From Membranipora membranacea (Eukaryota; Bryozoa; Gymnolaemata; Cheilostomatida; Membraniporidae), in assembly GCA_914767715.1 (NCBI GenBank), contig OU612065.1, forward strand, positions 12,960,001-13,024,000: a stretch of 64,000 nucleotides of DNA, read 5' to 3'. A model generated the notes under the pieces. It was not told where the DNA came from. It did not search any database and saw only the letters and a list, made by a program, of their open reading frames with translations. Position numbers and translations under genes: made by a program. Position 1 is the first letter of the stretch; each line of letters opens with the position of its first letter. Shown in pieces: positions 12,871 to 26,050 of the stretch.

Positions 12871-14479
12871 TATTTATATGTTCATGGTTGGTTCATACTA
12901 CATCGTATGTCCAATGGAACTATGGAAACTGAGTGGTCTCATATCAAATGTGGCGCGACAGAATCAGTCTACTGTTATCTTAGAGCAAATAGATTCACAC
13001 TGCAAGGGCAGACCGATGAATGTAATGTTTCCGGTCCAGAGCTTTTGTTTGCAGGGTGTACCTAGTGCCGTGCGAATGCCCATGCAGATACTGAACCGTG
13101 AAGCATTATATAGTTGTCTTCACATAGGCTCTAAACACTAGGAGCAAGAAAATTTCCATGGAGCATTAAACCTTCTATCACATATCACATCGGTAAGGCC
13201 TCACCCTGTCCATCTGTGAGAAATCCCAGAATTCCTAGCCTGTAGTTGATAGTAACTACAATGACATCACCATAAAGAGCTAAAGGAGCACCTACAGTAT
13301 GATGCTCCGTGGATCCATAGCATGACAGGCTTCTTAGTTTGAGTCGGTAAGCCAGCCGGCGCAATAATATCGAGATAAAGGCAATCCTCATCTCCAACAT
13401 TGGCTACAAATTATCAATATAAGATTTTACACTTAGCCTGGAAACACCAATGCCAGCAAGATAACTCATGGCTATTGGTTACTTAGTTAGACAAATCTAA
13501 CTGGGTGCCCGAACTGTGGAACAATGTTTGCAAGAAAATGAACTGTTAATTTTAGATTAAAGCTAATACAAAAACTTACTGCCATTCACTATCTGAGAGG
13601 CAATTCTTCCTGGTGTTAAAGCATCGATCACTCCCACCCATTCAGGGAAGGGCAAAGGCTTTCTGAATCTCACCTCACCGATCGGTGGTTGGGCATATCT
13701 GACACCTGCCAGAAATATAAGTTCAATCAAAGTTCATGGGTTTCATGAAGCAGGATCAGAAGCAGACAAATACTTATCATTATAGTTGCAGGCACCTGTA
13801 TCAGTTTCAATTAAATAAATGAATGTGCAATAATATAACAACATGATAGGAAGCACTTCGCAAAAGTGAGACAACTCACCAAGAAACAAATCCATTTTGA
13901 TGTCATTAAATGTAACGGATTTCCCTTGAAGCTGACCACCACGCTTTAATGTCACCAGCACTTGACTTGTCATTATACAGACTATTATTTACTCATTTAG
14001 CCCACAGCCAGGCTTTAATGATGTCGAGTAACTTTACTTATTCACTACTCATCAACAAAACACAAGCCCACAGAACTTTCACAGCATTCAATGATTGTTT
14101 CAACCTTATCTTGGTTATAATCTCACAAAAATGCTGCTGTTACACATCAGATGACAACCTGAGATTGACAGGCATACAATTATCCTATGAGAATTGTTTA
14201 GTTTCATCATGTTTGAGCAAACACTAGCAAACAACCGATATAGTACACAATGATGGTCGCATATTATTAAACATGGGTAACTATTTTATTTTTTTATTCT
14301 AAAAAATCTAAACAATCTAAACAACCAAAAACATACAACAAAAAACATACCACACAGAAAACATGCAACAAAAAACTTACAACACAAATCGCAAAAAACT
14401 ATCAGGGTAGAACTAGTCTGAGCCCCCCCCAACAGACTCCTGCCCCCTCCCCTTTTACTCTTGATGCCTCGGCCTAGCA

Positions 14480-17400
14480 TCAAGGGTAAAACAAATCGTC
14501 ACCACTGGCTATGGAGGCTTCTAGTTCTCTTTTCTTCTCCATTAGTCCCTGTAACACAATGTGGACAATTATTATGGAAAAATTAAAAAAATGTCAGTAA
14601 AAATAACATTTAGCAGTAATGCTGATGTAGCGAATAGAAGAATGGGGTACATAAGAACCATCAATAGCAGGTGTTTTCTTCTCTCTCCCTTCTGATGGAT
14701 TCATCACTGTTTGGTAACAAGGAGTTGTGTCGGTACATAGCCAGACTACGGGTATTATTTTATCCTAGCAGAAACACAGTAATTGTCAGCCTCTTGGATA
14801 AAAATCTGGCCAGTCATCCTCTAAAACCATTTTAAAGTTTTATTTACCTATTTACCTACTTATTGTACCTGCTTCATTAGGCGGAGAGTACCAAGTATCT
14901 GCTCTTGACGTCCAGTTGGGTGGTTGGTAACTATGGATGGATTGTATAGGGGATCCTGAAAACGTAAAGCAAAATTACAATGCAATGCTATATCAAAACA
15001 ACCAAAGGAGCAAAGCTACTTGCATATGTTATATTTAAGAATAGTGACAATTAATATGGTGGCAAAATATCACAATACTCAATTTGATGTGTTTTTCTTT
15101 GTAACATCTTTTCATAAAGAATAGGTTAATAACAACGTCAAACAAGTGAAATGTAAATGTAAAAGCCGTACGTACGTTGGCATGACTGTCGTATCTGGCG
15201 TGATGACGTGAAACATCTCTATTATTGTGAGCAGGCTGCCTACTCTGATAGTAAGCCTCTCTTGCCATAGAACCCTGTGTGGCCTCTCGTGACATCGGAC
15301 GTTGCTCATGAGCATGAGATGGGCTCAGAACTTCATCCGATCGGGCATAGCTATAACCTCTGACAGGGCTATTTCTGGAATGTTCAGGAACTGGAGAATC
15401 ATACCCTAAGGAGATAAAAAAATTCGCCAAATGTAAGAACACATGTGCCCATACACTATACAGCATTAAACTTCAACTTCGTACCGCCTCATTATAGACG
15501 TCCAAAATATCAATGTGTCATATCAATACAAGAATGAACTCACATGGAAGTAAAATATTACATGTATCATGATGTTCGAAAATAATTCAATTTAGTGAAT
15601 TTATACACTAAAGTGCTCAGGTGTATAATATAATCCTGAGGAGAAATTATTTTCAATTCATTTCATTTAGTAAAGCGTAATATCTATCAACCAAGCACAT
15701 ACAGTAAAACTTATTCTGCCAACTGATTATTATTTCTGTGCATATATGTATATATCTTTCTTTTTTTTGCATATGAGGTCAAAAAGATGTTATTTTCGTT
15801 TGTTATAACACACTTATTTCATGAAAATCTTAATAAAAACAGATTCAAAAAATTATTGCAAACATTATATACCTGATGCTCTCTGGTGTGCTCGATTGGA
15901 CATAGTTGGAGGTCTGTGTGACTTTTGGGATGCCCCTACTCTCCTGGGTGATGCCTCACTTAATCTAAGATAAAATATGAATTATTCATACAATATGCTG
16001 TCAGTGTTGTAGTACTCTATACCAAGCTTGCATGGAGTAGCCCCCTCTTTGATTAAAAGAGGATTACTTCGATTGTAGCTCTTTGCGTTGTATCCTGTCA
16101 GGTCATAATTCTATTCATTTGGTGTTCCTCCACATTATTCAACCCTATGAAAGAACCATGAACCTAAGCCTAAACCATGATAACCCTCTGTAGAAAAATG
16201 AAGGTCCTGGACTGATGAGCCTCCCACTGACCTTGAGATTCTCTGTTGAGTGTTTGTTAATCTTGGAGACACTCTCTCATCGAGTTTGTGCCTTGGGGAC
16301 TTGGCTCTGCGGGAGCACTCAGCACGACCCTCACTTGCTCTCGTGAACCTACTACTATCACGAACGTGCCTCTTATTGGCTTCAACCTTCATAAGAAAAT
16401 AATCAATGAAAAGCTCCAACTTCCAATATACTGAAGTAACACTGTTTCACTATTTTGCTCAATTTTCATACTCAAAGTATTAGAGTAGTAGTAGTGGTAG
16501 TAGCCATGTGTAAGCCATCTTAAAAGGAATTTTTTTAGCAGTGTTTAATATGATAGACCATTTCAATATCATAAAATTAAAAAGCGAAGTCATGAAATGA
16601 TAACTGTAAAGAAATTTCTCAGTGCATTTATTATTTGAATGATTAATTTAAGAAACTGATGAGTGGTTCACCATTTTGTGATCCTTATTTAGTGCAAAGA
16701 TTTGCCTCAAAAGAATAATTTGAGATTAATGAACATCACAATAGCTTTCTCACCGCAACTTCAGGTTTACACCTGGGGGAGGTCTGTAAAAACAGTCACA
16801 TCAAACATGAAAAACTGCAGACCACAGGTGTAGGGTAAGAATTGTTTTGAACGTTAGCAATGATGAGCAAATTGCCAGAGTTGGTATTTAAAATTCCAAA
16901 GTAAAAGTCACCAATGAACACGTTCAAATACTCACAATGGTATATCACATAAACAACTAACATTGATCTATAAGACTAGAACAGAATTCATCAAAACATA
17001 AAGCATTGCTCTTTACCTGCTTTAGAAGAAGCTCTGTCCTGGCCTGTTTACGTTCTTCTTTCTCATCTTGCTCATAGTTCAGATCACGCTTAGACTGGGA
17101 AGTGAACTTCTTTCCTCCATTATTCTTATACCCCCAGGGCTTCGCTTCTGATACAGGGTTTTGGGCTTTAGGTCTCACTGCCTTCTTTAATTTGGGATCC
17201 ACCTGGAAGTACCAAGAGAAGAAACTGGTGTAATTTAGGAAACCTGTCATTATCTACTAGAATTCATTGCAGTGTAGGGTGAAATCACAAATGAATGTGA
17301 GATTGGACATTATTTAATTTCTTCAAGATCCCATATTTTCACATTACTACCTTGTTTGTCTGTGTCCCCGCTACAACTGTTCTTTTCTTTCTCTCATGTG

Positions 17401-20400
17401 GAACAGGAGTATCAGTCTGTACACTGGACTCTCTCACCAGTCTATATCTCTCCCTTTCATATCTATCACCTTCTCTTGGTGACCTACGAGATGTGCGACC
17501 TGACATAATATAGAGTAAAAATTGAACAACAGAACAATCTAGGGTAATCTGACTTATGTTGAGGAGAGGTGTCAATTTCACAATTACAACCATTAAGACG
17601 ATGCATCAAGTAGCATCGACAAAATATGATACCAAACGAAAATTACAAACGTGAGGATGGCCAAAGTATTATTTTCATCTATGAGAAAATCAGATAACGA
17701 AGTTATAATTTACCCAGAGAAGTATAGAAAACCGTTCTATTGTTCAATTATGTTTATGAATACGTGTACACTTACCAGTTCTTGTTGCGTTGTGATGATG
17801 GAAGCCATCACCGCGCGGAGAGAGCTCAAAACCACGTACAGGGGTATGCTCGACCGTCCTACGCTTAGCACGAGAGTGCATCGCTCTGGGCGACGATATT
17901 TCAGTGTACTGGGATGTGTGAGGCTCATCTTTTGGTGGTGGTAGTAGATCATTTAGTTGGGAGCCAAATTTTTCTGCAACAGAAAATTTATGGTACAATG
18001 GAATCTAGTGTAACTAAACAATATGTAAGACATTTTCACCTCAATCAGAATGGCAAAAATTGAGATAAATCAACAAAATTTGCATGCTTGTATGGATCTA
18101 TAAGTTAATAACTAGAGAGAACAACCAAGTCTTGCTCACCTTCATAAGAAGCTTTTAAATGCGAAACGTCGTGGCCCGCAGCCAGTAATTTCTGTAGTTT
18201 CTTTCGAGCTTTCAAGAGCTCAGCTTCCAGCTTCGCTTTTTTCATCGCCTCGGCAACAATATTGGCTCTGTTGAGCCCTTCAGCCTGTAATATCAAACCC
18301 TATTTGCTTATTCCATTGCATTAAAGCTGTTTGGTTACCCCATACTGAAAGCCCTTTGCAGACATAACATACGCAACCTGGGTAGAGTGAACTTAAGAAT
18401 GGGAGACACATGGTCGCAGCTTTGGTGTATGTGAATCCAATGTAAAAACTTTTTAGAGAGATTGTTGAAACGCAATTGTACAGCAAGCAGCTAACACAGC
18501 AAAAGAGTAGTGAAATGAAATGAAATTATGGTGCACTTCAAAAGCCTTGTCATGCGGCTCGCTGGTGATTTAAAACTTCAGCAGGTTGCGTGACAAGGCT
18601 AACATAACAACAGATATCAAGGAAAAGGACAGCTAAATCAGCTTGGTAAACTCATAGTGAGGGTTCATGCTGCAAGTTCAGTTTGAAGGTTGACAGGGCA
18701 ATTGCTTCTCATAGATAATCCAAATTGGGCCGGTTTAATTTGCTTTCTGATCATTAATTTACCTGTTTATCCTTGACAGAGGAACAATTATAAAATATAT
18801 ACATTCAAATATGAGCGCAATATTTTTACTCATTATCTTATCTCATTCTCATGTAAACCAATGTAAAAACTGATCGATTTAAACAAAGCCACGCGTTATA
18901 TTTCCTCCATGATAACATTGCACTGTTTTACTTCATCATAATCTGACTGATTTTCTGACCTCTCTTTTTCTGGCTCTCTCTCTTGCAGAATCTCTGCGAA
19001 TCATTTCATCATCTCTAAGCGCCCTAAATTGCGCTTCTTCTTCTGCCTGCTCTCGGTGGTGTCTGAGAAGCTCTTCAGCTCTTTGTCTCTCCTTTTCTTC
19101 AACCTGATACCTTATATACTCCTTGATATATACAAAAACATTTTCTGTGAATCTTGTATTAGCTAAGCAACAGATACATCTATATTTGAGATTAAACTCC
19201 GAAATTCCAAATCATATTGTAGACAGCAACTCAACAAGAAGGTGTACCGATATATGAACTTATGTAAAGAAAGAATTGGGATTAATTCTGAGATATTCTT
19301 ATTATACCACATGAGTGAATCCAATTAATCATTCAGTCTTTTGAGACAAAGCTCAAGGTTAGATGTTTCGCTGTGTTACATATATGTGTAATATGACCTG
19401 ACAATCTGGGACCAAAACACGTCTAGTAGTGATTTGAATATTTATTTTAGGTTATTAATACCTGATGTTCCTTCTCCCTCCGTCGTTGGTTCTCTCTTTC
19501 CCGGATGGTCTGAGGGTCAAGATTGACCAGTTGTCCGCGTATGTGACTCCTGGATAGATAAGAAATTCAATGTCCTCACATTATATTAACCTAAGAACCT
19601 AAGAACCTAAGAACTACAGCTGACATCAACAGTTAACTGAATAACTCATTAAGGTGATAATTTTTCCTACTCACTAACTAACCTCTCGAAATTGCTGGTG
19701 CACCAATGATTTGGAATGCTTCTCAGTGGTCTTACTTGATTCGATTTGAATGGAAATACCATATTTATAAATTCGGATGTTTTCCGTTGATTAAACTTTT
19801 TATACTAGCTAAACTTTGATACGGACTATCTAAATGTGCAACAGAAATCAAAGTGAGGGAGGCTTCAGTTAATAAAGAAAAGGAATGTGTGAATGACATC
19901 CCCAGAAATGTGATGTCATGACTTCACGAGCTTTCAATGCTCAACCTCCTAATTCTAATTCAATAGAATTATTATTTTACAAATCTTCAGTTGGACTATA
20001 ATTTCTGCCATCTATTAAATCTTAGACTCATGCTATTTTCAGAGCCAATTTAATTTTTTGTCTGATCTGATATATAGCTTAACATTAGAGATGAGCTTTA
20101 ACACTAGAGATGATGAGCTGTTGCTGAAAATAAATGTTTTATTATTATTATCGTTTTCGTTATTATCATTAGTATTATTATTATTATTATGTTAAGCTGA
20201 GTCAATCCCTTGCTACATTCAAAAATGCCACTCGGAGCCACGTCCTCAAACTTCTCAATTAATGAGTCAGTTCTTATCATTTCATTTTAGCCTACTGCTA
20301 CATTGTTTTAACTTTTCTTTTCCTAGCTATAATTGTGTATTAACTTGTGTAATGTTTTACTGCTAATTAATGCCTGCGTGTACTTTGTAATTTTACCTGT

Positions 20401-21842
20401 CATTATTCTTGATTTTTAGTTACATGTCTTTTTAATTCTACACCATATTTTTATCAATTTTTCTATTTTCTGGGTACAAGTCCTAAGGACTTATTCTTCT
20501 CCAGAGTAAACATGGAATATATATATATTATTATTATTATATGAATTGAGTGCCAGGAATCAGGATAAAATTGTCAGCCACAGTAAAAGGTACACATCTT
20601 ACTGGTTGTATTAAGGTAATGTCAAAGACTGATCCGAATATCAACATATCATATACCGTTGGAAAGCTGCCGAGCTACTGAAAATGAATACCTGAACAAA
20701 AACTTGATTCAATGACGTTGTGTCATTTTAGGGAGAAAATGAGGCAGAAAACGCTGTTTTTGTCCAAGCAGATGGCGGAGTCAAATTAAATGCAAGAAAT
20801 TTCAAACCAGATGGAATGCATACTTAGAGATTGCGTTCATCGTAAAATTGATTTTCTTTGATATATGACTAGTCTAAACTGACTTTTTATGTCACGTCAT
20901 ACAATGCATTTTTTTTGTGAAGCCGTGAAAATATGTGAAATTTCAATCATTAATTTAGAACAGATCATAGGCTCGAAACAAAATTAATTATGATTTTCCC
21001 TTAGAGTACACTTCAAATGTCATACCTATTAACTTTCAACAAGTTAGTTTGCATATTGCGAAAACAGTAAACTCTCGAATACAGCTAATACTTTTTGCAA
21101 CTTTTGCATAACATCAAATGTGCTGTCCAAATGACCATTATTGTGGCCAAACAAAGTTTTGGTCATTTGGACAGCACATTTGACGTTATGCAAAAGTTGC
21201 GAAAAATATCAGGTGTATTCGAGAGTCTACTGTTTTCGCAATATGCAAGCTAATTTGTTGAAAGTCGTTATGTATGACATTTGAAGTGTACTCTAAGGGA
21301 AAATCATAATTAATTTTGTTTCGAGCTTATGATCTGTTCTGAATTAATGATTGAAATTTCACATATTTTCACAGCTTCACCAAAAAAAATGCATTGTATG
21401 GCGTGACATAAAAAGTCAGTTTAGACTAGTCATATATCAAAGAAAATCAAATTTTACTATGAACTCAATCTCTTAGTTTACATTCCACCTGTTTTGAAAT
21501 TTCTTGCAATCTATTTGACTCCCCCATCTGCTTTAACAAAAACAGCGTTTTCTGCCTCATTTCCTCCCTTTAATGACACAACGTCATCGAATCAAGTTTT
21601 TGTTCAGGTATTCATTTTCAGTAGCTCGGCAGCTTTCCAACGGTATATGATATGTTGATATTCGGATCGGTCTTTGACATTACCTTAAGTGCATAAATAT
21701 GATTAACATACCTCATCTGGCCATCATCTTCATTTCCGTTAAGCTGTCCTTCTGACGAGTTTAGGTTATTATTATTATTGTAAGACTCTTCCATGAGGTC
21801 TAGACCAGGCACATGAGGCGTCTCTGCTGTTATCCCAGCCAT
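14480..21842 (-). CDS. Short CCDC66-like paralogue (copy D), 12 exons
   Basis: Coding exons: 21712-21842, 19462-19549, 18960-19121, 18140-18284, 17776-17973, 17351-17499, 17017-17202, 16232-16386, 15873-15964, 15176-15405, 14869-14955 and 14480-14548. They total 1,692 nt (563 codons plus stop) with consistent phases and GT-AG borders. The protein starts MAGITAETPHVPGLDL and ends ASGDDLFYP. It carries the CCDC66 coiled coil (QVEEKERQRAEELL), the GHDVSHLK segment, the QTDTPVP motif and the DPLYNPSIV C-terminal block. Compared with copy A it lacks the N-terminal half, including LTQDQLKAIL. Exon lengths match copy A exactly in three internal exons (88, 162, 145 nt), so the intron-exon layout is inherited, not retroposed. 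AATAAA signals on the coding strand lie at 14285-14298. The first intron holds the 1,070-bp palindrome. Confidence 0.72.
18544..18599. other. Conserved intronic hairpin, copy D
   Basis: Same sequence as the copy B hairpin, 56 bases, in the same intron between the EYIRYQVEE and AEGLNRAN exons. Confidence 0.58.
20615..21684. mobile_element. 1,070-bp palindromic (fold-back) element flanked by TTAA, copy D intron
   Basis: The arms begin GGTAATGTCAAAGAC and end in the complementary GTCTTTGACATTACC. They stay complementary for about 530 bp each, to a short centre near 21,143-21,157. TTAA stands at both outer edges (20611-20614 and 21685-21688), which fits the TTAA target duplication of piggyBac or Kolobok-type elements. 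No coding capacity is seen. The right edge is only 27 bp from the end of the first coding exon of copy D. Confidence 0.85.
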
Positions 21843-21989
21843 CCCCGATTGGTGATATTGGTGATCTTCAAGTTGTTGAGCTGGTTGTTGGTTTCCTTGC
21901 CATGCCTGACTCTGCTGTCAAGAAGATTGAGTCTGCATTCGCCTCTGAGATACGAACAAAGAATGGTTTTGGTGGAATGCAGAAAATTT

Positions 21990-22150
21990 GACTGATGTTT
22001 TCAGCCTTTTCACCATGATTCAAGAGAACACAACTACTAACTCCACTTGCATAATCGTCGTCTCTGTAAATTTCTCGAAGGAGATTTCTATCCCCAGCAA
22101 GCTGGTTGGTACACCAGATATAGGCTCCTAAAATGGGCTTCTCAAAGAAT
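21990..22150 (-). pseudogene. Relic of an upstream CCDC66 exon, copy D
   Basis: Matches copy A exon 58613-58775 (GVPTSLLG..REIYRE) at nucleotide level, but has an in-frame TAG and a one-base loss. About 360 bp between this relic and the next exon, still present in copy B (about 45,687-46,050), is deleted. Confidence 0.7.
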
Positions 22151-22689
22151 CCTAAAAACAATATGATGAGTTTCAGGTTTTTGGTCAACTTCAAATTTTA
22201 TCTTCACCTTTAGCTATCAGTTGTTTCCTTCCCTTTCCTACTGCTGGCGGGCTAGCCACCCTAGTGAAAACAGGGGAGTCTGAACGCCTACGCACCCGCC
22301 GTCGCCACTAGGATGTCCCTTTCAACAAGTCAAGAACTACGACTAACTTTATCACAGTCAGAGTGGTAACAACCTTTCACCACATTCATCGATGATATGT
22401 TTACCGTGTTGGAGGCGTACATTGAAACTGACAAAAAGGGAATAACTACACTGAACTCAGAATATTGAAATATTTACTCATGATCCATGTGACGAATGAA
22501 TGAGTATTTTGGTTACAATATGGTTGATGGGGTTTTCAGGGGTATGGTAACTTCTTTTGTTATTTATATAATCATCAGCCCCGAGCTTGTTGGATGTGCA
22601 ATTGATATCATTTCAACTAACTCTATATCGGCAAATGTCAATGTTGATGTAGGGTTACTTACCAGTCATGTTGCTGTTTGACCCACTAA

Positions 22690-24354
22690 CCTGCCTGTGA
22701 TTGCCAAAGATGTTCTCAACAATTTCCTGAGTGAGCCGATGGGGTATCAATCCGTGACCAAAATCTACAGATTTCTGGCACAAAGCTTTCAACCCGCTGA
22801 TGGTGATGCGGCAATCATTCAATGTGGTTACAGGAGGTATCTCTGCTGTGTTGGTGTATCCGGGATACTCAGCTGTGAACCTGTCCTTATCCCAGCGTTC
22901 AAAGTACTTTAGAATAGGACACAGCCTCTAGAACATGCAAAAAGAGACTATTAGTAAGTTCAGATATTGCGAGCTTAGATATCACTATCTACAATCTACA
23001 AAATTGACTCCATAGTAAGTTGGGAGGAGACGATAAAGTGCTCACCTTGCAGAATTGTGAGAGTTCTTTTTCTCTTACGAGTTGTCTAGTGTTCACCAAT
23101 TCCTACAGGTCGGAACAGTACGGAACTTGGATTGCAGTCTGTAGGAAGCTTACACGCCTTAGCACAGCTGCTACCGCAGTGTTCAACACCTGTTGAATGA
23201 ATAAAGTATAGATATCTCTGGAATAAATCATTAGATCAATAGAATGTGTGTGTGTATGTATAGACATACTCAAAGAACTTTTGTTGAAAATTGCATCTTC
23301 ACAAAGTTTGATGTTTTTAGTAGTTGACGAAATAAATTAAAATTTTGCTCATTTAAGATTTTCAAATTGGTCTTTTTACCACATTGACACATTGAGATTT
23401 AAAAAAGGCTCAGCTGGCACAAATATACTTAATACTATATTTAAATAGAATCTGGTTTCTCATTTTCCATCAGATGTATCTTCATCTTTGTAAAGTTGTT
23501 TAGGTACTAATTTGTTCGGTATGCATGTCGACTCCAGCCAATGTCCCTCTCTGTGTCTTCCACTAATTCGATATGAGCCCATGTCACCTCTTCATCCTTT
23601 TTAATCATCTTTCTGGTACAGTTTTTCTTGTCGGCACAGTTGAACATAGCATTTCTGTATTGCTTTGAGATACTCCCTGTCATCCTGGTCAGGAATACCT
23701 TTCACATTGATATGATGTACCTTGTAGGCTGCTCAGACTAGTTTTACATGTTTAGCAATAAATGGAGTGAACTATGGCTGAACTTACCAGAACCTTTTTG
23801 CCAGCTGAGGTGGATCCGACAGAACAATGGTATCTTCTTTCTTCTCGCTTATAACATTTCTTGCCAGATGGGATTAGTTAGGAAGGGAAAGAAATTCCTG
23901 GAAACAAACTGTACTGTTCTAAGGTATGTGAAATTAATGGAGATTGCAATTTCCATAGACAAAACACACAACACTGTCAACGGCAATTTCTTTCAAATCA
24001 TGAGTTATGATGGAAAACCCAGTTGATCAGTTTAGGAATAAGGATTTAAACATACGCTCTTAGAAATGTGCCCTATTTTCCAGGTTTACTTTATGAGGAG
24101 GAATTGGGTAGATAGACAAGCCCCATCTGGAATCTTCTGTTTGAGGGTGATCCATCAAAGATGGTTGCAAGCATTGACAGATTTGCTGACATCAGATATC
24201 TGACTCGATCCCAAAAAAACTTGCTGCTGATGTCCAAGTAGCTGGCTGTTTTACTGACAAAGAACACTAGAGGGTAGCTGAAATTTGTGTAGGTGCAGCT
24301 CCAGAAAAACTGCAGAATGTCAGTTCCAACTCCCTCGTCACATACACCTAACAA
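22690..24354 (-). mobile_element. Decayed P-element/THAP9-type transposase, copy 1
   Basis: Ordered fragments on the minus strand resemble P-superfamily transposases. First is SSKFFWDRVRYLM followed by ATIFDGSPSNRRF (24130-24250), like the family's FWEC and TSDGASPNRRF segment. Then IVLSDPPQLAK (about 23800-23830), like FxSDPPHLIK. Then KKDEEVTWAHIELVED and NNFTKMKIHL (about 23470-23620), and LTQEIVENIFGNHRQ (22690-22733), like the FTQDxxENxFGxxR signature. Frames are interrupted between fragments and no terminal repeats were identified. It lies just upstream of copy D. Confidence 0.65.
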
Positions 24355-25596
24355 ATAGCAAGAAACAAAATGAGGCCTAGTGATACACCAAGGAGTTAGA
24401 GACTCGTTGGATAAACCAACCTCGCTAAATAATGCCCATATCTCGCTAGGGTTAAGCTAGGTGGGCGTCATTTAAAACTTTACTTTAGAAAATTCTAAGC
24501 CCGTCTAACCAGTGCTACCTCACCTGAAACAAATGGAAGAGTTGTCTTCTTAATATCAAGGAGTAGACAATTGCAATAATATTGTAACTATATTATGACA
24601 ACATACACCGAAAGTCACTGGACGTCATCAAGAATGTGTTTTAAATTTTGTCTGTACACATCTTGTCTTTTGACAAGGATATTCAGGCTCCAAATGAAAT
24701 TGCCACTCACCACACTTGAACACATCTATGCAGAACCTGATCTTACCCTCTCTCCATCGTCTCTGGTTGGCAGGCAGATCAAAATTCTTGATTTGGTCTT
24801 CAATCAAATCTAGTGCCTCTGTCAATTTATTTCACCTCCTAAAGGAAAGATACCTGAAAAGTATGCTTAATACATTATACAATACCCAGTTGTTTCAATA
24901 GCTATGACTGATGCTTTTTCAGCTCAAATATGAGCATTCAGTTTGTGAAAAGCCAACGTCGAGATTTTGAAAAGATTATCAGTGGTTCAAATAAAATTGC
25001 AGTCAAAATTATGAGTTGTCTATATTGAGTAGTATGTGGTATGTTTTCGGCAAGTGGTCCACATGCAAAGGTAACTTTCTCGCACGAGAATGTTTCCAGC
25101 TGTAGAGGCTTGATATGACACTTGACATGAACTGGTTTCGAAATGCCATTGACTCATTATCCCTTATCTACTCAGTGCGTCCACTGGCAGATCGGACTCT
25201 CTAACCTCTTCAGGTTTTGGAAGAGAGTGTCTGATGCTGACCTCGTAATTGAAGAGTTTGACCAGGCTAATTTGGTGTTTTGTCCCTCGTAATATTTTGA
25301 ATGATTGTCATCACATTCTTGCAAGCCAAGCACATCATCTTTAATTTTGCTACAGACCCACAATTTACACTCTTTAGCTGTTTCTCTCCATGTATCTACA
25401 TGTTTTGAACCATGGTACAAGCTTGTATCACGTTTTATTGGTGTGTTATTTTTAATAGTAGAGTTGGTAGCTGTTTTGTTCTGGTTTGGTTGGAGGTTGA
25501 ACCACTCTCTCATACATAGCTTTCCTAAAAAAAGGGATTATTCTCACTTACACGTAGGTAGACAAAAGTCCTGATGACACTAATATATATACACTT

Positions 25597-25638
25597 TATT
25601 ATTGCCGATCAAAGTCAATGACTTTGGTCGGCAATAAT
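25597..25638. other. Perfect-like 40-bp palindrome
   Basis: ATTATTGCCGATCAAAGTCA is followed at once by its near-exact complement (TGACTTTGGTCGGCAATAAT), one G-T difference. No loop to speak of. No gene is adjacent. Confidence 0.6.
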
Positions 25639-25912
25639 TCATTTACATCATTTTGAAAGGGATAACCTGGGGAGACCTATACTGCAATGGTTTAATTTCC
25701 ACAATTTTACAATGGGTGGCGCTCAAAATCTCCACACCACTATACAATTCGGCCAGTTTTCATTCATTTTTATTTTGTATTTTCGGACTCTCACCAGTTG
25801 AAGTATTCTTTTAACTCTAGCCTCGAACTAATGATGAAAATTAGGATACTGACCCTCAATCAGCCAATCGATTCATCATCAGGGCGACAAACCTATCCAG
25901 TTGGCGTTGTTT

Positions 25913-26050
25913 CAGCAAATATTACTGCCTTAAGCCCATTCAGATGAGTTTGTTACAGCAAATATTACTGCTCTAAGGCCATCCTGATAGGTTCGTTACA
26001 GCAAATAGAACTGCCAAAAGCCCATCCAAATGGGTGTTTGGTGACCAACA
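25913..26050. repeat. 43-bp tandem repeat, about three units
   Basis: CAGCAAATATTACTGC recurs at 25,913, 25,956 and 25,999 with exact 43-bp spacing, followed by one or more weaker units to about 26,090. Only in unit 1. Confidence 0.65.

Larger units (their letters stand above)
8615..13973 (-). pseudogene. Carboxylesterase (type B, alpha/beta hydrolase) pseudogene, longest copy
   Basis: Exons on the minus strand: 13880-13973 (GGQLQGKSVTFNDIKMDLFL), 13580-13705 (VRYAQPPIGEVRFRKPLP), 13205-13403 ([35 protein letters not shown]), about 10020-10200 (WVKENIGQFGGDP, then FGESAGASSVS with the nucleophile serine), about 9650-9920 (QSGLLFDDWCW), about 9130-9380 (VDLLAGYNGQEGLL) and about 8615-8860 (DHSDDLIFMFGG). 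This is the standard order of a carboxylesterase/cholinesterase-type protein. It is broken: one frameshift after WIHG near 13,300 with loss of the residues that usually follow, a TGA at 10179-10181, a one-base loss near 10,112 just before FGESAG, and a frame change near 9,730. The first exons lie about 500 bp downstream of copy D. The third and fourth exons are separated by about 3 kb of repeats. Confidence 0.8.

Noticed and set aside
12878-13141. Plus-strand 87-codon ORF repeated at 36,495-36,758
   Set aside because: No family signature; its conservation simply follows the recent duplication.
15035-15466. Single 143-codon protein gene on the minus strand (and its copy at 38,652-39,083)
   Set aside because: This is one CCDC66-like exon (15176-15405) read through into both introns.
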